DNA of 39,791 bases. Origin: Spirochaetales bacterium. GTDB taxonomy: Bacteria; Spirochaetota; Spirochaetia; SZUA-6; DRHE01. The notes beneath the pieces are model-generated. The model was not told where the DNA came from and made no database searches. It was given only the letters and a program-made list of their open reading frames with translations. Location of the stretch: NCBI GenBank assembly GCA_030604195.1, contig JAUVWI010000030.1:1-39791 (forward strand), given 5' to 3'. The translations under genes and the position numbers were made by a program. This document shows positions 26,343 through 34,365 of the stretch, piece by piece. The first letter of the stretch is position 1. The number at the start of each line of letters is the position of its first letter.

Positions 26343-26699
26343 ATGAAAGAAAACCTTAAAAAATATTTAAAGATTCTCAAGATTGAATTTGAAGAAGCCA
26401 TAGAATATCTCGAGTATCTGCTGGAGGCGCACCGTATTCGTTATGAAAAGGAGGAGATTACCCATTACGTCTATTTAGAGAATGTTACCGTACTGACAAA
26501 TGAGCTTTCCGGCATAAAGAATATTTTGAAAATCATTAGATCATTGAAAGTTGACAATTTTAGGGATCTGGAATCCCTGATACTCTATCTTGAAAAGCGG
26601 GTTGTAGAGAGTATAAAGCATTTTGATTATCCGGAAGCATTACATGTCATGTGCCGGCGGAAGCTGGAGAAAGTTAAGATATTTGTATTGGAAAACTAA
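26343..26699 (+). CDS. Small helical protein of unknown function
   Basis: A 118-aa cytoplasmic protein, charged and almost wholly helical, with no signal or membrane segment. The N-terminal half (residues 1–40) is Glu/Lys/Tyr-rich. Two further helices (about 50–100) have leucine spacing compatible with coiled-coil or bundle packing. AAAGGA sits directly before the ATG, and its stop overlaps the start of the next gene (TAATG). It lies between two V-type ATPase operons but does not show the signatures of subunits F or G/H. A role as an assembly factor or accessory subunit is possible but speculative. Confidence 0.65.
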   Translation: MKENLKKYLKILKIEFEEAIEYLEYLLEAHRIRYEKEEITHYVYLENVTVLTNELSGIKNILKIIRSLKVDNFRDLESLILYLEKRVVESIKHFDYPEALHVMCRRKLEKVKIFVLEN

Positions 26700-27097
26700 T
26701 GGAACATCATGCGCTGCTTCTCTGGGAGAGCAAGCTGAAAAATATATTTATCAAGATAGATGAATATCTTGAGGAAAAGTACGGACAAAGCTATCCGCTT
26801 CATCCTGCCAGGGCGAAGAGAGGTTCAACGGCAAATAACGCCTATGACGGGCTCTTTAATGTGGGCGCCAGTTTTTCCGCAGGCATAGGTTCACGGTATG
26901 GCCCGGGATACGTTGTTGAGGTAAGAATGGTGACCCTGAGCCATATCCCTGAAAAGATCAGGGTTGAAATTGAGGATGTTGTGGTTGATTACCTTAAGCG
27001 CGAACTTCCTGTTGAATATCCGGAGAGGAAGCTGCAGGTAACACGGGATGGCGAGATATTTAAAATTTATGGAGATTTGAGTCTGGGGACATTATAA
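26699..27097 (+). CDS. Hypothetical protein of unknown function
   Basis: A 132-aa protein, translationally coupled to the preceding gene by a one-base overlap. It has a helical N-terminus (1–30) and a polar, Gly/Ser-rich middle (about 42–75: NVGASFSAGIGSRYGPGY). A C-terminal alpha/beta domain follows, in which EVRMVTLSHIPEKIRVEIED precedes a helix and ends in short strands. There is no signal peptide, so it should be cytoplasmic. I do not recognise it. The invariant-looking GIGSRYGPGY stretch suggests a ligand or protein contact. It is the last gene before the operon 2 promoter region. Confidence 0.65.
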   Translation: MEHHALLLWESKLKNIFIKIDEYLEEKYGQSYPLHPARAKRGSTANNAYDGLFNVGASFSAGIGSRYGPGYVVEVRMVTLSHIPEKIRVEIEDVVVDYLKRELPVEYPERKLQVTRDGEIFKIYGDLSLGTL

Positions 27098-27111
27098 TTT
27101 ATTTAGTTTTC

Positions 27112-27130
27112 ACCTTGAAATATTTAAGGT
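27112..27130. promoter_or_regulatory. Inverted repeat upstream of ATPase operon 2
   Basis: ACCTTGAAATATTTAAGGT pairs over 8 of 9 positions, one being a G-T wobble, around an A centre. It contains the predicted -35 hexamer TTGAAA. A regulator bound here would overlap RNA polymerase. No counterpart of this dyad is seen before operon 1. Confidence 0.45.
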
Positions 27131-27143
27131 AAGCGGGTAGGAT
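27115..27143 (+). promoter_or_regulatory. Predicted promoter of V-type ATPase operon 2
   Basis: TTGAAA (27115–27120), a 17-bp spacer, and TAGGAT (27138–27143) lie upstream of the second subunit E gene. They predict a leader of about 46 nt that includes AGAGGAG before the ATG. Both hexamers lie inside inverted repeats. TATAGT at 27170–27175 is an alternative -10 but lacks a -35. Confidence 0.45.
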
Positions 27144-27158
27144 CAACCTACGATCCCG
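27134..27158. promoter_or_regulatory. Second inverted repeat / hairpin upstream of ATPase operon 2
   Basis: Perfect arms GTAGG (27137–27141) and CCTAC (27147–27151) around ATCAA are nested within CGGG (27134–27137) and CCCG (27155–27158). The repeat covers the -10 and the expected start point, so it could be an operator. No T-run follows, so a terminator is unlikely. Confidence 0.45.
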
Positions 27159-27195
27159 TAAATAACATATATAGTACAATAATAAAGAGGAGTAT

Positions 27196-27813
27196 ATGGA
27201 GGTTCAACTCAAGGAACTTATCGAAAAAATAAAGAGCGAGGGAATAAAGAGCGCCGAGGAACAGGCTGAACAGGTTATCGATGCAGCTGAAAAGAAAGCA
27301 TCCCAGATTATTCTGAAGGCAAAGGAAGATGCTCAAAAGCTGACAACCCAGGCTGAGAATGCAGCGGCAAATAGTGAAAGAGCGGGGAAAGAAGCTCTGA
27401 AACAGGCAGGCAGAGATCTTATTCTGAATGTTCAGGCCAGGATAGTTGATCTATTCAAAGCAATTGTGATAAAGGAAACCGGTTCAGCCTTATCTGAAAA
27501 TGTGCTGGTAGAGATTATTCTTACGGTGATAAAGAACTGGACAGACAGGGGCGTAGATGAGCTCCAGGTATTAATTTCCAGTCAGCAGGGAAAAAAGCTT
27601 GAAGATTATTTAATGGCAAAACTGGCCGCTGAATTCAAGAAGGGTGTTGAGATTCTACCTTTACCGGGAAGTGCAGCCGGTTTTCGTATTTCCGAGAAGA
27701 ATGGCTCTGCATATTACGATTTCACCGACAGGGGTATAGCCGAGTTGTTGATTGAGTATTTGAATCCCAGGATAGCCGGTTATATAAGCGAAGCTGTCAG
27801 CGAAAAGCTATAA
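27196..27813 (+). CDS. V-type ATPase subunit E (operon 2)
   Basis: The 205-aa peripheral-stalk subunit has an N-terminal coiled coil (about residues 1–85, rich in Ala, Glu, Gln and Lys: AEEQAEQVIDAAEKKASQI). A globular C-terminal domain (about 95–205) aligns with the operon 1 copy, including a shared YDFTDRGIAELL/FDFTAEAVTELL stretch near the end. AGAGGAG lies 5 bases before the ATG. It is the first gene of the second E–DUF2764–A–B–D–I–K set. Confidence 0.87.
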   Translation: MEVQLKELIEKIKSEGIKSAEEQAEQVIDAAEKKASQIILKAKEDAQKLTTQAENAAANSERAGKEALKQAGRDLILNVQARIVDLFKAIVIKETGSALSENVLVEIILTVIKNWTDRGVDELQVLISSQQGKKLEDYLMAKLAAEFKKGVEILPLPGSAAGFRISEKNGSAYYDFTDRGIAELLIEYLNPRIAGYISEAVSEKL

Positions 27814-27828
27814 GGAGCCATAACACTT

Positions 27829-28386
27829 TTGAGCCAGTATTATTATCTTGTCTCTACACTGCCTTTATTAAGCTATGACAGTGAATATACGATATCCACA
27901 GAGTATTTCCTGGAACAATGTGAAAAATGGCTGACAGCCCGGGATTATCAGATTTTAAAAACTGTCAGTATAAGTGAATTTAATTCGCACAAAGCCGGCT
28001 GTGCTCTATTAGATAAGTGGCTGGTGTGGGAAATTAACTTAAGAAATGAGCTGGTTAAGCTCAGGGCGCAAAAAAAGGGGCTTGAGGGAGATGCTTACCT
28101 GGCCACAGTTCCTGAAGTATTGGGAACTGCTGAAATTGCGCGTGAAGCGGCAGCCCAGGAATCCCCTTTAGCTGCCGAGGAGTTGCTGAATAGGGCGCGC
28201 TGGTCATTTCTTGATGATCTTGAAGTGGGCTGTTTTTTTACTATTGAAAAACTGATTATATATTATTTGCGCTTACAGATACTGGAACGAAAAAGCTTAT
28301 TCAACAAAGAAGTGGGCAGTGAGCGTTATAAAAGTATTTATGAGTCCATAACTAAAGAAATCGCTGGAGAAGGTGTAGATGAGTGA
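27829..28386 (+). CDS. DUF2764 family protein of V-type ATPase operon 2 (short form)
   Basis: A 185-aa protein in the subunit C position. It starts at a TTG with AAGGAG about 11 bases upstream and its N-terminus (QYYYLVSTLPLL) matches the operon 1 homologue. It is about 90 residues shorter, lacking most of the central region, but keeps the helical C-terminal half, with AARWSFLDDLE-like and IYYLRLQILER stretches equivalent to DRIRFSFLEN and YIFQMLLLER. It overlaps the A gene by eight bases. Role as a stalk or connector is inferred from operon position. Confidence 0.75.
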   Translation: MSQYYYLVSTLPLLSYDSEYTISTEYFLEQCEKWLTARDYQILKTVSISEFNSHKAGCALLDKWLVWEINLRNELVKLRAQKKGLEGDAYLATVPEVLGTAEIAREAAAQESPLAAEELLNRARWSFLDDLEVGCFFTIEKLIIYYLRLQILERKSLFNKEVGSERYKSIYESITKEIAGEGVDE

Positions 28387-30130
28387 TAGCATAGGTAAAG
28401 TTGTCGGTGTAAATGGAAACATGGTTTCAGTGGAGTTCGAAGGGAATGTCGCATTAAATGAGGTCGGCTATGTATTATTGGACGAAAAACGGCTCAAGTC
28501 TGAAGTAATCAGGATTAAAGGGAAAAAAGCTGAGCTCCAGGTTTTTGAGATGACCCGCGGTATCGGGATCGGCGATAAGGTAGAGTTCACTTCTGAGCTT
28601 TTAGCCGTGGAACTGGGGCCCGGTCTCCTGGGACAGATATATGACGGGCTTCAGAATCCGTTGCCGCAACTGGCTGAGCAGTGCGGATTTTTCCTTGACC
28701 GCGGGGTATACCTTTCCGCGTTAAATGAAAATACTCTCTGGGAGTTCACACCAGCCGCGAGGGTGGGCGATACCGTGAAGCGCGCTGACACTCTTGGCAC
28801 TGTTCCCGAAGGTATCTTTAAGCATCAGGTAATGGTTCCCTTTAACCTCTACGATACCTATAAAATTAAAAGCATTGCGGAGGCGGGAAAATATAAAGTA
28901 AAAGATAAGATAGCCGAAATAGAGGATTCCGAAGGAAATATCATTTCTCTGAACATGACTTTTGAATGGCCGGTTAAGCGACCGATAGATGCTTACGCAG
29001 AGCGGCTTAAACCTGATGAACCCCTGGTGTCAAGATACAGGATCATCGACACTTTTATCCCCGTGGCACGCGGCGGCTGTTACTGTATTCCCGGCCCTTT
29101 TGGCGCCGGCAAAACAGTGCTGCAGCAGAATACCAGTAGAAATGCCGAAGTGGACATTGTAATAATAGCCGCTTGCGGTGAAAGAGCGGGTGAGGTTGTT
29201 GAGACACTGCGTGAGTTTCCGGAATTAATAGATCCGCGTACGGGTAAAACCCTGATGGAACGTACTATTATTATCTGCAATACCAGCAGCATGCCCGTGG
29301 CTGCGCGTGAAGCCTCTGTTTATACGGCTGTTACCCTGGCTGAGTATTACAGGCAGATGGGCCTGGATATTATGCTTCTGGCAGATTCAACCTCGCGCTG
29401 GGCCCAGGCAATGCGTGAAATGTCCGGGCGTCTGGAAGAGATTCCCGGTGAAGAGGCCTTTCCTGCTTACCTCGAATCGGTTATTGCTTCTTTTTATGAG
29501 AGGGCGGGAATTGTCAAGCTCAATGATGGACGAATCGGCTCGGTAACCATCGGCGGTACAGTAAGTCCCGCAGGCGGTAACTTTGAAGAGCCGGTAACAC
29601 AGGCCACTTTGAAGGTTGTCGGGGCCTTTCACGGGCTCTCAAGGGAACGTTCCGATGCCCGCCGTTATCCGGCAATTCATCCCCTGGAGAGCTGGAGCAA
29701 GTATAAAGGGTCGATTGATAAAGAAAAAACGGAGTTTGCCCGCTCCATACTCTTCAGGGGCGATGAGATAAGCCAGATGATGAAGGTAGTTGGAGAAGAG
29801 GGAACCAGCCTGGATGATTACATAATCTACCAAAAAAGTGAGTTCATAGACGCCGTATACCTGCAGCAAGACTCTTTCGATCCCAATGATTCCTCTGTAT
29901 CGGTAGAGAGACAGCGCTATATATTTGAACTTCTCTATAAAATACTTATATCCCGGCTTGACCTGGCTGATAAAGAGGCTGCACGAAGTTATTTCAATAA
30001 ACTCAGACAGAAATTTCTCGATTGGAATAACAGCGAATTTTCTTCGGATGTTTTCAATAAAATCGAAGCTGACCTTGAAAGCTTGATAACAGAACAGATT
30101 GAAAATGTTCAACAAGAAGCGGCCGTTTAA
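28379..30130 (+). CDS. atpA: V-type ATPase catalytic subunit A (operon 2)
   Basis: The 583-aa catalytic subunit has the P-loop GPFGAGKT at residues 239–246, the catalytic E268 followed by R269 in CGERAGEV, and the LADSTSRWAQAMREMSGR and EEIPGEEAFPAYL motifs. It is collinear with the operon 1 copy, with the bulge domain present and no indel near the active site, so both heads should be active. The differences are concentrated in the N-terminal barrel and the C-terminal helical domain, which contact other subunits; this fits two complexes with separate partners. The start is the ATG overlapping the DUF2764 gene. Confidence 0.97.
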   Translation: MSDSIGKVVGVNGNMVSVEFEGNVALNEVGYVLLDEKRLKSEVIRIKGKKAELQVFEMTRGIGIGDKVEFTSELLAVELGPGLLGQIYDGLQNPLPQLAEQCGFFLDRGVYLSALNENTLWEFTPAARVGDTVKRADTLGTVPEGIFKHQVMVPFNLYDTYKIKSIAEAGKYKVKDKIAEIEDSEGNIISLNMTFEWPVKRPIDAYAERLKPDEPLVSRYRIIDTFIPVARGGCYCIPGPFGAGKTVLQQNTSRNAEVDIVIIAACGERAGEVVETLREFPELIDPRTGKTLMERTIIICNTSSMPVAAREASVYTAVTLAEYYRQMGLDIMLLADSTSRWAQAMREMSGRLEEIPGEEAFPAYLESVIASFYERAGIVKLNDGRIGSVTIGGTVSPAGGNFEEPVTQATLKVVGAFHGLSRERSDARRYPAIHPLESWSKYKGSIDKEKTEFARSILFRGDEISQMMKVVGEEGTSLDDYIIYQKSEFIDAVYLQQDSFDPNDSSVSVERQRYIFELLYKILISRLDLADKEAARSYFNKLRQKFLDWNNSEFSSDVFNKIEADLESLITEQIENVQQEAAV

Positions 30131-30154
30131 ATAATCTATTAAAAGGCAGGAAAG

Positions 30155-31462
30155 ATGCGTAAAATTTACAGCAAAATTGAAGAAATAGCAGGAAATGTTA
30201 TTACCGTTTTTGCCTCAGGGGTACGCTATGGTGAGCTGGCCGAGGTCAGTTCTTCACACAGCAATTCCTTAGCTGAAGTTATACGTCTGAATGAAGAAAA
30301 GGTCTCACTGCAGGTCTTTTCCGGGGGTAGGGGAATATCAACAGGTGATGAGGTCAGGTTTTTAGGCAACCCTATGCAGGTTTCTTTTTCCGATAACCTT
30401 ATGGGCCGGATATTTGACGGCGGTGGTAACCCCAGGGATAATGGGCCGAAATTGACTGAAAATCTCATTGAGATAGGCGGTCCCTCAGTTAATCCGGCAA
30501 AGAGAATTATTCCCCGTAATATGATACGCACCGGAATTCCCATGATCGATGTCTTCAATTCACTTGTTGAATCACAGAAGCTGCCTATTTTTTCCGTATC
30601 AGGCGAGCCTTATAATCAACTCCTGGCCAGGATTGCCATGCAGGCTGAGGTTGACCTGATCATACTTTGCGGCATGGGTCTAAAATATGATGACTTTCTA
30701 TTTTTCCGTGATACTCTGGAAGAGGGTGGGGCATTAAGCCGCACCATCTTTTTTGTTCATACGGCTGCCGACCCGGTTGTCGAATGTCTGCTGGTACCTG
30801 ATATATCTTTAGCAGTAGCCGAGCGTTTTGCTCTTAAAGGTAAGAGGGTGCTCGTCCTGCTGACCGATATGACCAACTTTGCCGACTCCTTAAAAGAGAT
30901 TGCCATTACCATGGAACAGGTACCTTCAAACCGCGGCTATCCGGGGGATCTCTACAGTCAGCTGGCATCTCGTTATGAGAAGGCAGTTGATTTTGAAGGA
31001 GCCGGTTCCATAACTATTCTTGCCGTAACTACCATGCCTGGAGATGATGTTACACATCCGGTACCGGATAATACCGGCTATATTACGGAGGGACAGTTCT
31101 ATCTGCGTAATGGACGGATTGAACCCTTTGGTTCTCTGTCCCGGTTGAAACAACTGGTGAACAAGGAGAGCCGGGAAGATCATCGTACCGTTATGGATGG
31201 TATGATCAAACTCTACGCCGGTACATTGGAATCATTAGAGAAAAAAGCCATGGGTTTCCGCATGTCGGACTGGGATCAGAAGCTTCTCAAATACGGGGAG
31301 ATGTTTGAAAAAAACATGATGGATATTTCGGTAAATATTCCATTAGAAGAAGCCCTGGATCTGGGCTGGAAGATATTGGCGGAGTGTTTTTCTGCTCAGG
31401 AAACCGGACTGCGCTCAGAGTTAATTGAGCAATTCTGGCCGGAAAACAGGGGAACAAATTAG
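30155..31462 (+). CDS. atpB: V-type ATPase non-catalytic subunit B (operon 2)
   Basis: At 435 aa it matches the operon 1 copy in length. The P-loop position is degenerate ([15 protein letters not shown]), as expected for a non-catalytic B subunit. Shared motifs include [30 protein letters not shown] and [25 protein letters not shown] precedes the ATG by about 3 bases. It lies 24 bp after subunit A and three bases before subunit D. Confidence 0.96.
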   Translation: MRKIYSKIEEIAGNVITVFASGVRYGELAEVSSSHSNSLAEVIRLNEEKVSLQVFSGGRGISTGDEVRFLGNPMQVSFSDNLMGRIFDGGGNPRDNGPKLTENLIEIGGPSVNPAKRIIPRNMIRTGIPMIDVFNSLVESQKLPIFSVSGEPYNQLLARIAMQAEVDLIILCGMGLKYDDFLFFRDTLEEGGALSRTIFFVHTAADPVVECLLVPDISLAVAERFALKGKRVLVLLTDMTNFADSLKEIAITMEQVPSNRGYPGDLYSQLASRYEKAVDFEGAGSITILAVTTMPGDDVTHPVPDNTGYITEGQFYLRNGRIEPFGSLSRLKQLVNKESREDHRTVMDGMIKLYAGTLESLEKKAMGFRMSDWDQKLLKYGEMFEKNMMDISVNIPLEEALDLGWKILAECFSAQETGLRSELIEQFWPENRGTN

Positions 31463-31465
31463 AGT

Positions 31466-32062
31466 ATGGGCAAAATCAAGTTCACCAAAAATGAACTGAA
31501 AAAACAGAAAGATGCTTTAAAGAGATTTCAAAGGTATCTGCCCACACTGGTATTAAAGAAACAGCAGCTTCAAATCGAGATTCGAAAAGTTGAAGCGGAA
31601 GAGCGTATTAAGCTGAAAGAACAGGAGTCTATATCCGCAAAAATAAACAGCTGGATTGAAGTATTCGGCGAAGAAGTCTCTATGCAGGAGCTGGTTAAGA
31701 TAAGTTCAATTAAAATTGATAAGGGAAATATTGCCGGAGTTGACATCCCTCTTTTCCGGGGAATAGATTTTGAGGATATTGAATATGATCTTTTTTATAT
31801 GCCCCTCTGGGTTGATAAGGGAGTTGAAAGCATCAGTCGGGTAGTTGCTCTGGAGGCGGAGATAGTAACCTTGAGAGAACAGATCAGGTTGCTGGGAGAA
31901 GAGCTGAGAATTACAACCCAGCGTGTAAATCTTTTTGAAAAGGTAAAAATACCTGATACTAAGGAGAATATACGTTTAATTCGGATTTATATGGGAGATC
32001 AGCAGACTGCAGCAGTTGTCCGCGGTAAAATGGCTAAGAATAAGCTGGAAAAGGTATCATAA
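31466..32062 (+). CDS. V-type ATPase subunit D (operon 2)
   Basis: The 198-aa central shaft subunit. The N-terminal helix (KNELKKQKDALKRFQRYLPTL) and the C-terminal helix with VNLFEKVKIPDTKENIR match the operon 1 copy and the D-subunit family. GVDIPLF marks the short central loop. The C-terminus is about ten residues shorter than in the first copy. No subunit F gene follows, although in many V/A operons it is adjacent. Confidence 0.92.
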   Translation: MGKIKFTKNELKKQKDALKRFQRYLPTLVLKKQQLQIEIRKVEAEERIKLKEQESISAKINSWIEVFGEEVSMQELVKISSIKIDKGNIAGVDIPLFRGIDFEDIEYDLFYMPLWVDKGVESISRVVALEAEIVTLREQIRLLGEELRITTQRVNLFEKVKIPDTKENIRLIRIYMGDQQTAAVVRGKMAKNKLEKVS

Positions 32063-32065
32063 ACT

Positions 32066-33853
32066 ATGATTGTGAAGATGAAAAAGATCTCCCTGGTGGT
32101 GCTTGACAGGGAAAAGAGTGAATCCCTTACTGAACTTCGCCGGATCGGGGTCCTGCATCTGAACAATCAGGATAGTACAAGTGACGAACTCTCTGACATT
32201 GAAGAGAAAAGACTGCTGCTGGATAGATCTTTATTATTTTTACCTGCGGTTAAGGGCGAGCAAAGAAAAAGAGATGGCGGAGTAGAAGAAGCTTTGGGAA
32301 TTGCTCAGGAAGCAGCCAGGCTGATTGACGAGGAACGTTTGAGAACAGAAGAACTTGAACGGCTCTCAAAAGAAGAGCGCAGGCTATCCGTGTGGGGAGA
32401 TTTCAATCCGGCAGATATTGAGTATCTCCGGCAGAAAAATGTCCGCCTCCAGTTTCTTGATTTAAGTCCGGAGCAATTTGCAGCATTACCGGAGAATTTA
32501 CGTTATCTGAAAATAGAAAAGACCAGGTATGCAGTTAAAATTGTAGTCATATCACTTCCCGGCGAGTCAGAGGCTGATTTTCAGGAACTGCCTCCGGCCC
32601 GGATGGGACTTGGAGAGCTGCAGGAACTGATCAAAGAAAAAAACTCATCAATTAAAAAATTGCATGAAGAATTGCACAAGCTGGCTGAAAACAGATCTTT
32701 TATAGAGGAAAGCATAAAAAAAATAGATCACACTATTGAATATGAGCAAGCAAGAGCAGGAATGGGAATAGAGCAGAGTCTGGCCTATCTGAAGGGCTAT
32801 GTGCCGGTAGGCAAAGTTGAGAAACTAAAATCAACAGCCGCGGAACAGGGTTGGGCCCTGCTGATTGAGGAGCCCGGTGAAGATGACCAGGTACCGACCC
32901 TGATAAAGAATCCCCCGTGGATTCGTATAATTAAACCGGTCTTTGACTTTCTGGGAACAGTGCCCGGGTACAGGGAGTTCGATACCAGTTTCTGGTTCCT
33001 GCTTGGCTTCAGTATCTTTTTTGCCATGCTTATTGGTGATGCCGGCTACGGTATTTTCTTCCTGGTTATGACCCTGCTGGCCCGTATTAAAATGCGTAAA
33101 GCTCCGGCCGAACCTTTCTTTTTGATGTTTGTTCTCAGTTTCAGTACAATTGTCTGGGGTGCGCTGACCGGCACCTGGTTCGGATCGGTGTACTTTGCTC
33201 AATCAAGATTCCTCTCCTGGATGGTGATCCCCATTATCTCCAGTTTCGGGGCGGATTCCGGTTTTATCATGCTTATCTGTTTTATTATAGGCACAGTACA
33301 TTTGAGCATTGCCCATATTATAAATTTTATCAGGAATCTGCCGAAGCTGAAGGCCTTTGCCGAGCTGGGGTGGCTCTCTGTTATCTGGGGTATGTATTTT
33401 CTTATCCGTTTTATAGTGTTGCAGTTGCCCTTAAATGATATCGGTTTGTGGCTGGTTGGCGGCGGGTTGTTCCTGGTTGTGCTCTTTGCCGAGCAGAAGG
33501 GCAGCTTCTTTAAGGGCCTTGCTATGGGACTTGCTAATTTGCCCTTAAAACTTCTGGATTCCATTAGCGCTTTTTCAGATATAATTTCCTATGTTCGACT
33601 CTTTGCAGTAGGACTGGCAACCGTTAAGGTGGCTGAGAGCTTCAATGAGATGGCTCTGGATATTGGATTGGCATTCCCTGCAGGATTAGCGGCTGCCTTA
33701 ATCCTTTTCTTTGGTCATCTGCTTAATATTGCCATGGGCGCCCTATCCGTTATTGTTCATGGTGTCAGGCTAAACATGCTGGAATTTTCCAGCCATCTGG
33801 GCATGGAATGGACCGGAGTTGCTTATAAACCCTTTAATGATGATATTGGTTAA
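32066..33853 (+). CDS. V-type ATPase membrane subunit I/a (operon 2)
   Basis: The 595-aa protein has a coiled-coil-rich cytoplasmic half (about 1–305) and a membrane half with seven or eight hydrophobic helices. The conserved ring-facing arginine is R511 (in SYVRLFAVGLA). The first membrane helix region (LLGFSIFFAMLIGDAGYGIFF) matches the operon 1 copy (FFSFVIFFAMIIADGGYGLI). It lacks the short tandem-repeat insertion of the first copy. Together with K it would form the ion path. Confidence 0.93.
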   Translation: MIVKMKKISLVVLDREKSESLTELRRIGVLHLNNQDSTSDELSDIEEKRLLLDRSLLFLPAVKGEQRKRDGGVEEALGIAQEAARLIDEERLRTEELERLSKEERRLSVWGDFNPADIEYLRQKNVRLQFLDLSPEQFAALPENLRYLKIEKTRYAVKIVVISLPGESEADFQELPPARMGLGELQELIKEKNSSIKKLHEELHKLAENRSFIEESIKKIDHTIEYEQARAGMGIEQSLAYLKGYVPVGKVEKLKSTAAEQGWALLIEEPGEDDQVPTLIKNPPWIRIIKPVFDFLGTVPGYREFDTSFWFLLGFSIFFAMLIGDAGYGIFFLVMTLLARIKMRKAPAEPFFLMFVLSFSTIVWGALTGTWFGSVYFAQSRFLSWMVIPIISSFGADSGFIMLICFIIGTVHLSIAHIINFIRNLPKLKAFAELGWLSVIWGMYFLIRFIVLQLPLNDIGLWLVGGGLFLVVLFAEQKGSFFKGLAMGLANLPLKLLDSISAFSDIISYVRLFAVGLATVKVAESFNEMALDIGLAFPAGLAAALILFFGHLLNIAMGALSVIVHGVRLNMLEFSSHLGMEWTGVAYKPFNDDIG

Positions 33854-33883
33854 AATTACTTTTTAAAAAGGAGAATGTAAAAT

Positions 33884-34309
33884 ATGGATATTGGCCTGTT
33901 AGGAATTGCTGCAGCACAGTCTCTTGCGGCGGTGGGTTCGGCTCTGGGCGCGGGAGCAGCTGGAATGGCGGCGGTTGGCGCCTGGAAGAAATGTTTCGCC
34001 CAGAATAAACCGGCGCCTTTTATGCTAATTGCCTTTGTAGGCGCTCCTCTGACGCAGACTATCTACGGAATGATCCTGATGAATGCCATTAATGCCTCTG
34101 CCGCAGCTTCGCTTACCAGGCTGGGGGTGGGACTATTCGGCGGCATTGCAATTGGTTTTTCCGCCTGGTTCCAGGGTAAAGCCGGCGCCGTTGCCTCTGA
34201 CGCACTTGCTGAAACAGGCAAAGGATTTGGTAACTACATTATGGTTCTGGGACTTATTGAAACTGTTGCCCTTTTTGTAATGGTCTTCCTGCTGGGAGTA
34301 CTCGGTTAG
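33884..34309 (+). CDS. V-type ATPase proteolipid subunit K (operon 2), full Na+-ligand signature
   Basis: The 141-aa ring subunit has four hydrophobic helices. It retains every side-chain ligand known from the Na+-transporting E. hirae NtpK: T57 (for T64) and Q58 (Q65) in APLTQTIYG, Y61 (Y68), Q97 (Q110, in WFQGK) and E126 (E139, in GLIETVAL). AAAGGAG lies about 10 bases before the ATG. It ends operon 2 and is followed by a hairpin shared with a convergent gene. Na+ coupling is predicted from these residues; whether the ring also carries H+ cannot be judged. Confidence 0.94.
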   Translation: MDIGLLGIAAAQSLAAVGSALGAGAAGMAAVGAWKKCFAQNKPAPFMLIAFVGAPLTQTIYGMILMNAINASAAASLTRLGVGLFGGIAIGFSAWFQGKAGAVASDALAETGKGFGNYIMVLGLIETVALFVMVFLLGVLG

Positions 34310-34315
34310 TAATAA

Positions 34316-34347
34316 CAGGAGGGCCGGTGGCCAAACCGACCCTCCTG
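34316..34347. terminator. Strong hairpin between convergent operons
   Basis: CAGGAGGGCCGGT (34316–34328) pairs with ACCGACCCTCCTG (34335–34347) with one mismatch, a GC-rich stem of 12 pairs around a 6-base loop. It lies between the end of ATPase operon 2 and the end of the minus-strand DUF1302-like gene. There is no clear T-run on either strand, so it may be a bidirectional terminator of weak intrinsic type or a 3'-end stabiliser. Confidence 0.6.
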
Positions 34348-34365
34348 AATAAAAAATGTTTACGG

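Noticed and set aside
26343..27097. The 118-aa and 132-aa proteins as subunits F and G/H of the ATPase
   Set aside because: Neither shows the family patterns: no Rossmann-like F-subunit N-terminus and no long continuous G/H-type coiled coil. They are kept as unknown and their link to the ATPase is only positional.
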